Source of the DNA: Photobacterium sp. CCB-ST2H9 | GTDB taxonomy: Bacteria > Pseudomonadota > Gammaproteobacteria > Enterobacterales > Vibrionaceae | Direction: 5' to 3' | Assembly: GCF_023151555.2 (NCBI RefSeq) | Contig: NZ_CP100425.1 | Coordinates: forward strand, 3,410,001 to 3,474,000 | DNA: 64,000 nucleotides | Part shown: positions 51,068-59,358 of the stretch, in pieces | Layout: the number at the start of each line of letters is the position of its first letter | Numbering within the stretch: the first letter of the stretch is position 1 | Notes under the pieces: generated by a model | What the model was told of the DNA's origin: nothing | Seen by the model: only the letters and a program-made list of their open reading frames with translations | Databases searched by the model: none | Made by a program: the position numbers and the translations under genes

Positions 51068-51392
51068 AATGGATTATCAGTATCTGGGAGATAAAAGGAT
51101 CAGAACCTTAGGATGCCACGAGACGTGCCAAGTGTTAACCGAAGTTTTCCCTGTTGTTGGCCCGAGATCTGTGGATAAGTTTGTTAACTATTGCCGAGAG
51201 CCTGAAGATCATTTTTGCTTCTTGATCAGAAAAACGATTTTTAGTCATTTGAGATCAATGGTTTATTTAGCAAAGCAAAAATGGATCCATGATCCTGAAA
51301 TGATCATCAAATGTGGAAAAAGTTATCAGATGGCGGTGTAATCGGACAAAGCGGTGTTAATTTCTTCAGTTTTGAACAAAAAGGAGGCCAAG
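51068..51392. promoter_or_regulatory. GATC-rich polA-elbB intergenic region with DnaA box
   Basis: A 325-bp AT-rich gap between divergent genes. It contains eight GATC sites (starting 51098, 51166, 51207, 51224, 51253, 51284, 51291, 51302) in about 208 bp, roughly ten times chance density, plus an exact DnaA box TGTGGATAA (51170-51178) and a one-mismatch box TGTGGAAAA (51312-51320). DnaA has been reported to stimulate polA in E. coli. It is not the chromosomal origin by gene context. No protein-coding gene is supported here. Confidence 0.65.
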
Positions 51393-52043
51393 ATGAAGAA
51401 GGTTGCAGTCATTTTAAGCGGTTCGGGTGTATTTGACGGCAGTGAGATCCATGAAGCCGTTCTGGCATTACATGCCATTGAACAGGCTGGGGCCAGCTGG
51501 CACTGCTTTGCACCCAATATGGAACAGCATCATGTGATTAACCATATGACCGGTGAGCCCATGAACGAAACACGCAATGTCCTGATTGAAGCTGCGCGGA
51601 TTGCACGGGGCCAGATCCAGGATGTTGCCGAGCTCAGCGCCCGGGACTTCGATGCATTATTGCTGCCCGGCGGCTTTGGCGCAGCAAAAAATCTGTCAGA
51701 TTTTGCGTTCAACGGTGCCCACTGCCAAATTCATCCAGAGGTGAAACGTGCCTGTCAGGAATTTGCCCGGGCGCAGAAACCTGCCGGTTATCTGTGTATT
51801 GCACCGGTTCTCATTCCTCAGATTTACGGTCAGGGCGCCAAAGGCACCATCGGTAATGAAAAAGAAGTCGCCAGTGCATTTCGGGCCATGGGCGGCGATC
51901 ATATCGATTGTCCTGTGGATGAATTCGTGCTGGATCAGGAACGCAGTCTGCTCAGCAGCCCGGCTTACATGCTGGCAGGTTCTATCTCTGAAGCCGCCAG
52001 TGGGATCAATAAACTGGTGCAGCAGCTGGTGAAAATGGCCTGA
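51393..52043 (+). CDS. elbB: Glyoxalase ElbB (DJ-1/PfpI-type)
   Basis: A 216-residue class I glutamine-amidotransferase-like protein, formerly called sigma cross-reacting protein 27A, with glyoxalase activity and a reported link to isoprenoid production. GSGVFDGSEIHE near the N-terminus and GYLCIAPVL with the nucleophile cysteine near residue 127 are visible. ATG 51393 has an AGGAGG site. Its stop codon abuts the terminator of the second ryhB copy. Confidence 0.93.
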   Translation: MKKVAVILSGSGVFDGSEIHEAVLALHAIEQAGASWHCFAPNMEQHHVINHMTGEPMNETRNVLIEAARIARGQIQDVAELSARDFDALLLPGGFGAAKNLSDFAFNGAHCQIHPEVKRACQEFARAQKPAGYLCIAPVLIPQIYGQGAKGTIGNEKEVASAFRAMGGDHIDCPVDEFVLDQERSLLSSPAYMLAGSISEAASGINKLVQQLVKMA

Positions 52044-52046
52044 ATA

Positions 52047-52203
52047 AGAAAAAGCGGCGCTTGATTCAAGCGCCGCTCAGCAGAAACGGTCGAGGTTATC
52101 AGCCCTACACTAAAAACCAAACCCAAGCTGTATACTGGAAGCAATGTGAGCAATGTCGTGCCTTCATACGAGAAAGGATAACAAGATGTTCCTCGCTGAG
52201 CGC
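52047..52203 (-). ncRNA. ryhB2: RyhB small RNA, copy 2
   Basis: On the minus strand this unit contains the RyhB core GGCACGACATTGCTCACATT and the rest of the pairing region (52134-52162), a terminator stem AGCGGCGCTTG/CAAGCGCCGCT (52053-52077) with T run, and a promoter TTGCAA-16 bp-TATTAT. Predicted length about 157 nt. RyhB is the Hfq-dependent RNA that turns down iron-using proteins in iron shortage. Ends are predicted, not measured. The terminator sits directly behind the elbB stop codon and probably serves both strands. Confidence 0.88.
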
Positions 52204-52210
52204 CAGTTAA

Positions 52211-52260
52211 TAATAACCATTCTCATTACCTTTGCAAGCCTTTATTGAGAATAATTTTCA
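52211..52260. promoter_or_regulatory. Two Fur boxes over the ryhB2 promoter
   Basis: TGAGAATAATTTTCA (52246-52260) and TAATAACCATTCTCA (52211-52225) both resemble the Fur 7-1-7 consensus TGATAATNATTATCA. The second covers the -10 region, so iron-loaded Fur would block the promoter. Confidence 0.82.
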
Positions 52261-52324
52261 TTTACTAAGTTTTTCAAAGACTTCCCCGACCTCTTTTCAC
52301 CCTGAGATCCGGAGCTGCCAAAAA

Positions 52325-52483
52325 AGAAAAAGCGGCGCCTGAGAACAAGCACCGCTAAGCAAAAGTCAGCAGAATATTCAGCCCTACACTCAATACCCGC
52401 CTTCGCTAAAGTACACTGGAAGCAATGTGAGCAATGTCGTGCCATCAAACAGAAATCCTCTGGTGTGAGTTTTCCTTGAAAGC
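52325..52483 (-). ncRNA. ryhB1: RyhB small RNA, copy 1
   Basis: A second complete unit 280 bp away on the same strand. The 29-nt core (52415-52443) is identical to that of copy 2 and matches the conserved RyhB core. The terminator stem AGCGGTGCTTG/CAGGCGCCGCT (52334-52356) has two G-U pairs and a long T run. Promoter TTGAAC-16 bp-TATTAT. The 5' parts of the two copies have diverged, while the core and CAGCCCTACACT-side segment stayed the same. Predicted length about 159 nt. Confidence 0.88.
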
Positions 52484-52490
52484 AAGTTAA

Positions 52491-52540
52491 TAATAACTAT
52501 TCTCACTTAAGGTTCAAGTGTTATTTGAGAATTATTTTCA
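52491..52540. promoter_or_regulatory. Two Fur boxes over the ryhB1 promoter
   Basis: TGAGAATTATTTTCA (52526-52540) and TAATAACTATTCTCA (52491-52505), arranged exactly as at copy 2. The distal box overlaps the last codons of the neighbouring GNAT gene, so that gene's 3' end is embedded in the operator. Confidence 0.82.
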
Positions 52541-52999
52541 TTTAAATTCATTCCAGGTCTTCACGAAATGCAGCCGGTAGTCCTCAATCCCGTCTTTCTT
52601 CTCCATATGCTCAATCTGATAGCCGTTTCGCAGCAATAAACGCAGCATAGCCGGAAAACGGTTACGGGATTTCACCCGCAGCTCCGCATACCCCTGCGCC
52701 TGGACCCAGTTTTCCTGCGCTGACAGCAGTGCCTGTGCCACACCATTCTGACGGCCCTCCGGCACCACACCGCCCAGCCAGCTGTAAAAGCAGGTTTCAG
52801 ACAGGCGATAACCGATTTTCACCCCGAGCAATATGCCGTTCTTTTCAGCAATCAGGATCAAAGGGCTGCGTCCCCGGACCCGGCTTGCCAGACTGGACTC
52901 GGTTTCCGGCTGATCAAGTTCGTTGATTCTGGCCAGGACCTCAGCCGCTTCCGCCAGGCTGGCTTCACGTATCTTTATCACAGCTTGTGGTACTCCCAT
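52538..52999 (-). CDS. GNAT-family N-acetyltransferase
   Basis: A 153-residue GNAT protein with the acetyl-CoA loop VVPEGRQNGVAQALL (about 77-91) and the C-terminal RNRFPAMLRLLLRNGYQI. Substrate unknown. Its 3' end runs 3 bp into the distal Fur box of ryhB1 and no terminator separates them, so read-through into ryhB1 is possible. Confidence 0.88.
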   Translation of the reverse strand: MGVPQAVIKIREASLAEAAEVLARINELDQPETESSLASRVRGRSPLILIAEKNGILLGVKIGYRLSETCFYSWLGGVVPEGRQNGVAQALLSAQENWVQAQGYAELRVKSRNRFPAMLRLLLRNGYQIEHMEKKDGIEDYRLHFVKTWNEFK

Positions 53000-53002
53000 T
53001 CA

Positions 53003-53032
53003 GAAAGAAAAAAGCCGGCAGTCGCCGGCTTT
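53003..53032 (-). terminator. yhhQ terminator
   Basis: Stem AAAGCCGGC/GCCGGCTTT with loop AGTC (53011-53032), followed on the minus strand by TTTTTTCTTTC. Confidence 0.86.
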
Positions 53033-53036
53033 GAGT

Positions 53037-53714
53037 TTAAGACAGCCCCTGCGAGGGCTCAAGCTGGGCCTGCATCCGGGTCAGGCGCTTCACCAGATAG
53101 TTCAGCAATACACCGTACATCGGCACAAATAATCCCAGACTGATGATCAATTTCACCCCGTAATCCACCAGCGCAATCTCGACCCAGTGTTCAGCCATAA
53201 AAGCATCCGGGCTCTGATAAAATGCGATGGCAAAGAAAGCGACAGTATCCATTGCATTGCCGAACACGGTCGATGCGGCAGGTGCAATCCACCATTGCTG
53301 GCACTGTCGCAGGCGGCTGAAGACTGAAACGTCCATAATCTGCCCGAGCAAATAGGCCATAAAGCTGGCGATCGCAATCCGGGCCACAAAGAGATTGAAC
53401 TCACCCAGCGGCGCCAGCCCCTGATAAGCCCCCTGATAGAACACCACCGACAGCAGATAAGACACCGCCAGTGCCGGGAACATGACCCGGGTGATGATCC
53501 GGCGCGCCATTGCCGCACCGTAAATTCTCACCGTCAGATCTGTGGCCAGAAAAATAAACGGAAAGGTGAAAGCGCCCCAGGTCGTGTGGACACCAAACAG
53601 GGTAAAGGGGATCTGAACCAGGTAGTTACTGGAGGTAATGATCACCAGATGGAAAGCAACCAGAATCCAGAGTGCCTGGCGTTGCTGCGCCGGCGAAAAA
53701 GCAGAAGTCGTCAT
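53037..53714 (-). CDS. yhhQ: Queuosine precursor transporter YhhQ
   Basis: A 225-residue inner-membrane protein with six helices, matching the YhhQ (VUT) family that imports preQ0/preQ1 for queuosine in tRNA. The characteristic loop FLATDLTVRIYGAAMARRI (about 54-72) and GNAMDTVAFFAIAF are present. ATG 53714 has an AAGGTC site; the longer frame lacks one. A PurR box lies upstream of its promoter, as in E. coli. No preQ1 riboswitch was recognised in the leader. Confidence 0.93.
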   Translation of the reverse strand: MTTSAFSPAQQRQALWILVAFHLVIITSSNYLVQIPFTLFGVHTTWGAFTFPFIFLATDLTVRIYGAAMARRIITRVMFPALAVSYLLSVVFYQGAYQGLAPLGEFNLFVARIAIASFMAYLLGQIMDVSVFSRLRQCQQWWIAPAASTVFGNAMDTVAFFAIAFYQSPDAFMAEHWVEIALVDYGVKLIISLGLFVPMYGVLLNYLVKRLTRMQAQLEPSQGLS

Positions 53715-53802
53715 CAAACAGACCTTTTTGTCAAATGGGGGCGAGGGAACCCAACACAATCAACAGCACATTTTCTGTACAGTGCTGTCTCCAAAGGCGC
53801 TG

Positions 53803-53830
53803 ATTATACCGTAAGCAATCCGACTGCCAA
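53803..53830 (-). promoter_or_regulatory. Predicted yhhQ promoter
   Basis: Minus-strand TTGGCA (53825-53830), 16 bp, TATAAT (53803-53808). It lies about 90 bp upstream of the yhhQ start and just downstream of the PurR dyad. Confidence 0.7.
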
Positions 53831-53843
53831 GCCAGCACGGCAA

Positions 53844-53859
53844 TGGCAAACGTTTGCAG
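53844..53859. promoter_or_regulatory. PurR operator upstream of yhhQ
   Basis: TGGCAAACGTTTGCAG contains the perfect 12-bp dyad GCAAACGTTTGC of the purine repressor. It begins 14 bp upstream of the predicted -35. The E. coli yhhQ gene is also a PurR target. Confidence 0.8.
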
Positions 53860-53870
53860 TTAAAATTTGA

Positions 53871-54188
53871 TTACTGGGTCAACTTTTTCAACCAGCCCGC
53901 AAGAAACACCAGCGTTTCACTGTCGTCCTGACTCAGCGCTTCCAGCCACAGGCTGGCACTGTAATGCTCCCCTTTCAGCATCAGACGACAGCCTTCAAAG
54001 TCAATCAGCCAGACATGCAAATCAGCATTGGCCTCTTTTTCCACCACACTGGCATCGAGCAGCGTCACCAGAGATTGCGCCAGCTCTTCAAAACTGTCGT
54101 AGTCGAATTCCGGGGCAGTCAGGTGCAGGCAGCCGCGCTCCTGGTCCAGCGCTCGCACACCCAAATAAGGCTCTGTCGATAAAGTCAT
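53871..54188 (-). CDS. Small DUF3630-type protein
   Basis: A 105-residue soluble protein with no signal or membrane segment; it resembles the DUF3630 family found beside recQ in vibrios, though I assign the family from memory. Notable are DYDSFEELAQSLVTLLDAS and WLIDFEGCRLMLKGEHYSASLWLE. Function unknown. Own promoter on the minus strand: TTGACA (54252-54257), 17 bp, TTACAT (54229-54234). Confidence 0.75.
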   Translation of the reverse strand: MTLSTEPYLGVRALDQERGCLHLTAPEFDYDSFEELAQSLVTLLDASVVEKEANADLHVWLIDFEGCRLMLKGEHYSASLWLEALSQDDSETLVFLAGWLKKLTQ

Positions 54189-54228
54189 AGGATTTCCTTT
54201 TCAGTCTCCGGCACACAAATCCGGTTTG

Positions 54229-54257
54229 ATGTAACCAAGTGTTGCTTAGCGTGTCAA
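54229..54257 (-). promoter_or_regulatory. Predicted promoter of the DUF3630 gene
   Basis: Minus-strand TTGACA, 17 bp, TTACAT. It lies inside an 8-bp inverted repeat GTTGCTTA/TAAGCAAC (54241-54269), which could be an operator. Confidence 0.6.
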
Positions 54258-54305
54258 AGCATAAGCAACCGATAGCTTCCGGGTGAATTTCATGGTCTGA
54301 TGCCT

Positions 54306-54456
54306 GTGTTGTGCTGATGGCCAGGAGGCCTCACAACACCGTGGCGAAGAATTGCATTCTCGCCCCAATACGCAAGCTGTTTTGTAGTGAACAAAGCCCT
54401 CGTTTTGTTTCTGCTACACTCTCTGCCGGATAATCATCGATTGTCCGGTTTTTTTT
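54306..54456 (+). ncRNA. Candidate structured RNA between recQ and the DUF3630 gene
   Basis: The plus strand carries three stem-loops in a row with no plus-strand gene: GTGTTGTG/CACAACAC (54306-54339, with inner GGCC/GGCC), TGTAG..ACAAA/TTTGT..CTACA (54383-54418), and a very strong intrinsic terminator CCGGATAATC/GATTGTCCGG with three-base loop and eight T residues (54426-54456). The terminator faces away from both flanking minus-strand genes, so it must end a plus-strand transcript or be fortuitous. I found no convincing promoter, so the 5' end is only a lower bound. Confidence 0.4.
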
Positions 54457-54468
54457 ACTTTGCGTTCC

Positions 54469-56316
54469 TCAAGAATACTCTGCAGCCGCCAGCAGATGCT
54501 CTTCAATCACCGACAAAAAAACCCTGCCGTATTTTTCCAGCTTCCGCTGCCCGACCCCGTTCACCGCCAGTAACTCCCCTTCCGAGGTTGGCAGACTCTC
54601 AGCCATTTCCATCAGACTGGCATCGTTGAAGACGACGTAAGGCGGCAGCGATTCTTCATCGGCGATTGCTTTGCGAACCATCCGCAGCTTGGAAAATAAT
54701 TTCTTGTCATACTGGCGCTTGAGACGGCTGTCCGGCCGTGAGTTGCGTGCGCTGCTGTCAATCCGCGGCACCGCCAGTTGCAGGGACGCTTCTCCGCGCA
54801 GAATAGCCCGGGCTTTTTCCGTCAGTTGCAGGGTGGAATGATTCACGATGTTCTGAGACAGGAACCCGCGGTGGATCAGCTGACGCAGGATACTGACCCA
54901 GAATTCATGGCTGTGCTCCCGGCCAATACCATAGGTACTCAGCTTGTCGTGTCCCTGCTCCCGCACCTTGGCATTTTGCAGGCCACGCAGCACATCGACC
55001 ACATGATGGAGGCCGAAACGCTGGTTGACCCGGTAGACACAGGACAGGGCCTTCTGGGCCGTTTCCAGGGCCTCGAAATGCTGTGGCGGATCTAGGCAGA
55101 TATCGCAGTTGCCGCAGGCATGTTCGCTGTGCTCGCCAAAATAGTGCAGCAGAACCTGACGCCGGCAGGTCTGTGCTTCGGCAAAAGCGCCCATGGCATT
55201 GAGCTTATGCCCTTCCACCTGTTTCTGCGGCCCGTCGTCTTTTTCTTCCAAACAACGGCGCAGCCAGGCCAGATCGGCCGGGTCATAAAACATCACGGCT
55301 TCAGCCGCCAGGCCATCCCGCCCGGCACGGCCGGTTTCCTGATAATAAGATTCGATATTCCGCGGGATATCAAAGTGCACCACGAAGCGCACATTGGGCT
55401 TGTTGATCCCCATCCCGAAAGCCACGGTTGCCGCCACAACCTGAATGTCATCCCGCTGGAAACCTTCCTGCACGCGGATACGCTCGTCGTGGTCCAGACC
55501 GGCATGGTAGGCTGCAGCCCGAATCCCCTGCTCGGCAAGCTTTTCCGCCACCTGCTCGACCTTCTTGCGGCTGTTACAGTAAATGATACCGCTCTGACCG
55601 CGCACACTGGTCAGAAAACGTCCCAGCTGCGCCATCGGTTTGTATTTTTCCTGCAGGGTATAGCGGATATTCGGACGGTCAAAACTGCCCAGATGAATGA
55701 ATGGATCGGTGAGTGTCAGCCGGCTCGTGATATCGTGGCGGGTCGTGTCATCCGCTGTCGCCGTCAGGGCAATGACCGGCATCTGCTGAAAATGTTCTTT
55801 CAGGGTTCCCAGCGCAGCATATTCCGGACGGAAATCGTGCCCCCACTGCGAAATACAATGGGCTTCATCCACCGCCAGCAGGCTGATCGGCAGACCGCTG
55901 AGCCGGTCAATAAAGTCGCGACTGAGGACCCGTTCCGGAGAGACATACACCAGCTTGAGTGTGCCGTCGGCCATGCCCTGCCAGGTTGCCTGCAGCGCCT
56001 CCGGGGTCATGGTCGAGTTGAGACAGCCCGCAGCCACCCCGTTGGCCTGCAGCTGGTCGACCTGATCTTTCATCAGGGAAATCAGCGGCGAAATGACCAG
56101 TGTCAGCCCCTCACGCATCAGCGCCGGGATCTGGTAACAGAGTGACTTCCCGCCACCGGTCGGCAGGATCACCAGGCAGTCACGCCCGGATGCCACCGCG
56201 TCAATGACTGCCTGCTGGCCGGGCCGGAAAGACTGATAACCGAACACCTGCTGCAGGATCTGCGTACTGGTGACGGACGTGACGGCGCGGCTGAGATCTG
56301 AGGTTGAGGCAGACAT
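54469..56316 (-). CDS. recQ: ATP-dependent DNA helicase RecQ
   Basis: A 615-residue 3'-5' helicase for recombination repair. Walker [27 protein letters not shown], the four-cysteine zinc site (CRRQVL to CGNCDIC, about 385-410), the RQC winged helix and a C-terminal HRDC domain (about 530-610) are present. ATG 56316 was chosen; the frame opens at a GTG seven codons earlier. It is divergent from rarD. No minus-strand terminator follows it. Confidence 0.96.
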   Translation of the reverse strand: MSASTSDLSRAVTSVTSTQILQQVFGYQSFRPGQQAVIDAVASGRDCLVILPTGGGKSLCYQIPALMREGLTLVISPLISLMKDQVDQLQANGVAAGCLNSTMTPEALQATWQGMADGTLKLVYVSPERVLSRDFIDRLSGLPISLLAVDEAHCISQWGHDFRPEYAALGTLKEHFQQMPVIALTATADDTTRHDITSRLTLTDPFIHLGSFDRPNIRYTLQEKYKPMAQLGRFLTSVRGQSGIIYCNSRKKVEQVAEKLAEQGIRAAAYHAGLDHDERIRVQEGFQRDDIQVVAATVAFGMGINKPNVRFVVHFDIPRNIESYYQETGRAGRDGLAAEAVMFYDPADLAWLRRCLEEKDDGPQKQVEGHKLNAMGAFAEAQTCRRQVLLHYFGEHSEHACGNCDICLDPPQHFEALETAQKALSCVYRVNQRFGLHHVVDVLRGLQNAKVREQGHDKLSTYGIGREHSHEFWVSILRQLIHRGFLSQNIVNHSTLQLTEKARAILRGEASLQLAVPRIDSSARNSRPDSRLKRQYDKKLFSKLRMVRKAIADEESLPPYVVFNDASLMEMAESLPTSEGELLAVNGVGQRKLEKYGRVFLSVIEEHLLAAAEYS

Positions 56317-56504
56317 GACTTCACTCTTGATTGACACAGCCGGCTATTCTATACCAATCAGATCCGGGATGGGAGCCACCCGCACTGAACACCAATAAGT
56401 CACTAGTCAATTTCAGCTGGCTGGCATTATACTGCCCGTTCCAACAGACACTGCGTCTTTGCACCGCCTTCTGCCAACGCTTTACCACAACACACTGGAA
56501 TACA

Positions 56505-57416
56505 ATGGACGAGCAAGCGAAAACGACCCAACGCGGGGTGATCCTGGCCCTGGCCGCCTACACCATGTGGGGCATTGCACCCATTTACTTTAAACAGCTG
56601 CAATCTGTCAGCCCCTTTGAAATTATCAGCCACCGCATTATCTGGTCTTTCTTTTTCCTGGCTGCTCTGATTTTTCTCGGCCGGGGCTGGGGGAAAGTCC
56701 GGCAGGTCCTCAAGCAACCGAAAGCTGTCATGATGCTGCTGGCCAGCTCTGTGGTCATTGGCGGCAACTGGCTGATTTTTATCTGGGCCGTCAACAGCAA
56801 TTATATGCTGGATGCCAGTCTGGGCTATTTCATCAACCCGCTGCTCAATGTCCTGCTGGGCATGATTTTCCTCGGGGAACGCCTGCGGCCGCTGCAGTGG
56901 CTGGCCGTTGCGATGGCTGCCGGCGGCGTCGTGATCCAGCTTGTCCATTTCGGCTCACTGCCCTGGGTGGCGCTAGTGCTGGCGGGCAGTTTTGGTCTCT
57001 ACGGTTTGCTACGCAAGAAAGTCAATCTGGATGCACAGACCGGCTTATTCATGGAAACCAGCATTCTGCTGCCGCTGGCCATGGGCTATGTCTTTTTCTT
57101 TGCCGACAGCCCGACCTCAGACTGGACCCAGAACAGCATGAACACCAACCTGCTGCTGATGGCTGCCGGGATCGTCACCACGCTGCCGCTGCTGTGTTTT
57201 ACCGGCGCCGCGACCAAGCTGAAACTCTCGACGCTGGGCTTTTTCCAGTACATCGGCCCGAGCCTGATGTTCCTGCTGGCCGTCTTCATGTACGGCGAGG
57301 TTTTCAGTGCTGACAAGAGTCTGACCTTTGCCTTTATCTGGCTGGCACTGGTGCTGTTCAGCTACGACGGCATCACAGGTCACCGCCGCAACCGCAAGAA
57401 AGCCCAGCTCGCTTAA
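56505..57416 (+). CDS. rarD: EamA-family transporter RarD
   Basis: A 303-residue inner-membrane protein with about ten helices, matching RarD of the drug/metabolite transporter superfamily; its natural substrate is unknown (a chloramphenicol-sensitivity role gave the name). Signature SPFEIISHRIIWSFFFL near residue 36 and GFFQYIGPSLMFLLAV near residue 247. ATG 56505 gives the family start DEQAKTTQRGV; the 58 preceding open codons are not conserved-looking. Confidence 0.92.
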   Translation: MDEQAKTTQRGVILALAAYTMWGIAPIYFKQLQSVSPFEIISHRIIWSFFFLAALIFLGRGWGKVRQVLKQPKAVMMLLASSVVIGGNWLIFIWAVNSNYMLDASLGYFINPLLNVLLGMIFLGERLRPLQWLAVAMAAGGVVIQLVHFGSLPWVALVLAGSFGLYGLLRKKVNLDAQTGLFMETSILLPLAMGYVFFFADSPTSDWTQNSMNTNLLLMAAGIVTTLPLLCFTGAATKLKLSTLGFFQYIGPSLMFLLAVFMYGEVFSADKSLTFAFIWLALVLFSYDGITGHRRNRKKAQLA

Positions 57417-57526
57417 CCCGCCCCGCTTTTCTGATCATGTCACAGATTGCTCAACCCAACGGGCAATCTGTGATAAAACACCTAATCTTATCCCTTGATT
57501 CACAACAATTTTAAAAAGGATCTGCC

Positions 57527-59272
57527 ATGAAAAGGACCTCCCTTGCCCTGGCGCTGACCGGCCTGCTGCTCACCGCACCGGCATTCAGCGAGCAAGCCAC
57601 CGATTTAGTCGCCCCGGAAGGGGCCACGGGTTTACAGCATAGTGCCCAGGTCACGGGCAAAGACTGGATGATTGCAACGGCCAACCCTTATGCCAGTGAT
57701 GCCGGTGCCGCCATGCTGGCCAAAGGCGGTAATGCTATTGATGCCATGATTGCTGCACAGCTGGTGCTGGGCCTGACCGAACCGCAGTCCTCCGGCCTGG
57801 GTGGCGGGGCTTTTCTGGTGTACTGGGACAGCGAGAAAGATGCCCTGACAACCTTCGACGGCCGTGAAACGGCACCGGCGGAAGTCACACCTCAGCTGTT
57901 CCAGGATGAATCCGGCAAACCGCTGGCCTTTTACGATGCGGTGGTCGGCGGGCGTTCCGTCGGTACCCCGGGCACCGTCAAGCTGCTGTGGCACACCCAC
58001 CAGCGCTTAGGCAAACTGCCGTGGAAAGATCTGTTCGAACCGGCGATTAAACTGGCCCGGGATGGTTTTACCGTCAGTCCGCGTCTGGCGCAGCTGATCC
58101 GGGAAGACAGTGAACGCCTGCAGCGCTTCCCGGCGACCAAAGCTTATTTTTTCCCGGGCGGCCAGCCGCTGAAAGCCGGTGATACCCTGAAAAATCCGGC
58201 CTATACCGATACCTTGCAGCAAATTGCTGAACGGGGTGCCAGTGCCTTCTACCACGGCGACATCGCCAAAGACATCGTGAAAACAGTACGTCAAGCCACG
58301 GGCAATCCGGGGGTCCTGAACACCATGGATCTGGCCACCTACACCGTGAAAGAACGTCCGGCCGTGTGCGCCCCTTACCGCCAGTACGAGGTCTGCGGCA
58401 TGGGACCACCCAGCTCCGGCGCACTGACACTGGGTCAGATCCTCGGTATTCTCAGCCATTACCCGATGAAAGAACTGGGCCCGAACAAAGCCCTGAGCTG
58501 GCATCTGCTTGGCGATGCTTCCCGGCTGGCCTTTGCCGACCGTGGCCGCTACATGGCCGACAGTGATTTCGTTCCGATGCCGACCGAAGGGCTGCTGGAC
58601 AAAAACTACCTGCAACAGCGCGCCGGCCTGCTGAAAAGCAATCAGGCGCTGAAGGAAGTGAGTGCCGGCTTACCGCCATGGTCTCACGCCATGAACTACG
58701 GGCTGGATAACGCGATTGAACTGCCGTCAACCAGTCACCTGGTGATCGTCGACAAAGACAGAAACGTACTCTCCATGACCACCACCATTGAGAACGGATT
58801 CGGCTCCCGCCTGATGGTGCGCGGCTTCCTGCTCAACAACGAGCTGACCGACTTCTCCTTCAGCACCCATGACAACGGCATGCCGATCGCCAACCGGGTC
58901 GAGCCGGGCAAACGGCCGCGTTCATCGATGGCACCGACCATCGTGCTGAAAAACGACAAGCCGGTACTGGCCATCGGTTCACCGGGCGGCAGCCAGATCA
59001 TCGGCTATGTGGCCAAAACGCTGGTCGCCCACCTCGATTGGGGACTGAGCCTGCAGCAGGCGGTTGATCTGCCGAACATGAATAACCGGTTTGGTCCGTT
59101 TGAGCTGGAACAGGGGACCAGTGCTGAGCGCTGGGCACCGGAGCTGGAAAAACTGGGCTTTGAAGTCCAAATCAAACCGCTGAACTCCGGAGTCCAGGCC
59201 ATCGGTCTGTTCCGCGGCCAGCTGAACGGGGCCGCCGACCCACGCCGGGAAGGCAAAGTGGTCGCGCAGTAA
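57527..59272 (+). CDS. ggt: Gamma-glutamyltransferase, periplasmic
   Basis: A 581-residue proenzyme that cleaves gamma-glutamyl compounds such as glutathione. Signal peptide MKRTSLALALTGLLLTAPAFS. The autocleavage nucleophile is Thr402 in LPSTSHLVIVD, giving large and small subunits. Downstream motifs TTTIENGFGSRLMVRGF and IGSPGGSQII are conserved. GGATCT-type site before the ATG. Single-gene unit with its own terminator. Both product and substrate would be in the periplasm. Confidence 0.96.
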   Translation: MKRTSLALALTGLLLTAPAFSEQATDLVAPEGATGLQHSAQVTGKDWMIATANPYASDAGAAMLAKGGNAIDAMIAAQLVLGLTEPQSSGLGGGAFLVYWDSEKDALTTFDGRETAPAEVTPQLFQDESGKPLAFYDAVVGGRSVGTPGTVKLLWHTHQRLGKLPWKDLFEPAIKLARDGFTVSPRLAQLIREDSERLQRFPATKAYFFPGGQPLKAGDTLKNPAYTDTLQQIAERGASAFYHGDIAKDIVKTVRQATGNPGVLNTMDLATYTVKERPAVCAPYRQYEVCGMGPPSSGALTLGQILGILSHYPMKELGPNKALSWHLLGDASRLAFADRGRYMADSDFVPMPTEGLLDKNYLQQRAGLLKSNQALKEVSAGLPPWSHAMNYGLDNAIELPSTSHLVIVDKDRNVLSMTTTIENGFGSRLMVRGFLLNNELTDFSFSTHDNGMPIANRVEPGKRPRSSMAPTIVLKNDKPVLAIGSPGGSQIIGYVAKTLVAHLDWGLSLQQAVDLPNMNNRFGPFELEQGTSAERWAPELEKLGFEVQIKPLNSGVQAIGLFRGQLNGAADPRREGKVVAQ

Positions 59273-59297
59273 GCGGCCTTATTCCGCGACTGCGATC

Positions 59298-59340
59298 AAA
59301 AACGCGCCGGCCTCCTGAGGAGACGGCGCGTTTATTTTTA
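59298..59340. terminator. Terminator between ggt and uvrD
   Basis: Stem AACGCGCC..CTCC/GGAG..GGCGCGTT (59301-59332) followed by TATTTTTA; A residues precede it, so both convergent genes can use it. Confidence 0.8.
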
Positions 59341-59358
59341 AGATAAGTCAGTGATGAC

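Noticed and set aside
51098..51320. Chromosomal replication origin
   Set aside because: mnmG, mioC or dnaA are not nearby and only one exact DnaA box is present; kept as a regulatory or titration candidate.
51069..51341. 90-residue open frame between polA and elbB
   Set aside because: It spans the GATC/DnaA-box region, lacks a ribosome site and resembles no family; the elbB leader overlaps it.
52242..52448. 68-residue minus-strand open frame across the ryhB copies
   Set aside because: It is the RyhB core and Fur-box DNA read as protein.
52047..52540. Insertion sequence or MITE explaining the repeat
   Set aside because: No terminal inverted repeats or target duplication; each unit is a full RyhB gene with promoter and terminator.
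53715..53802. preQ1 riboswitch in the yhhQ leader
   Set aside because: None of the preQ1 class cores could be recognised; a PurR box accounts for regulation.
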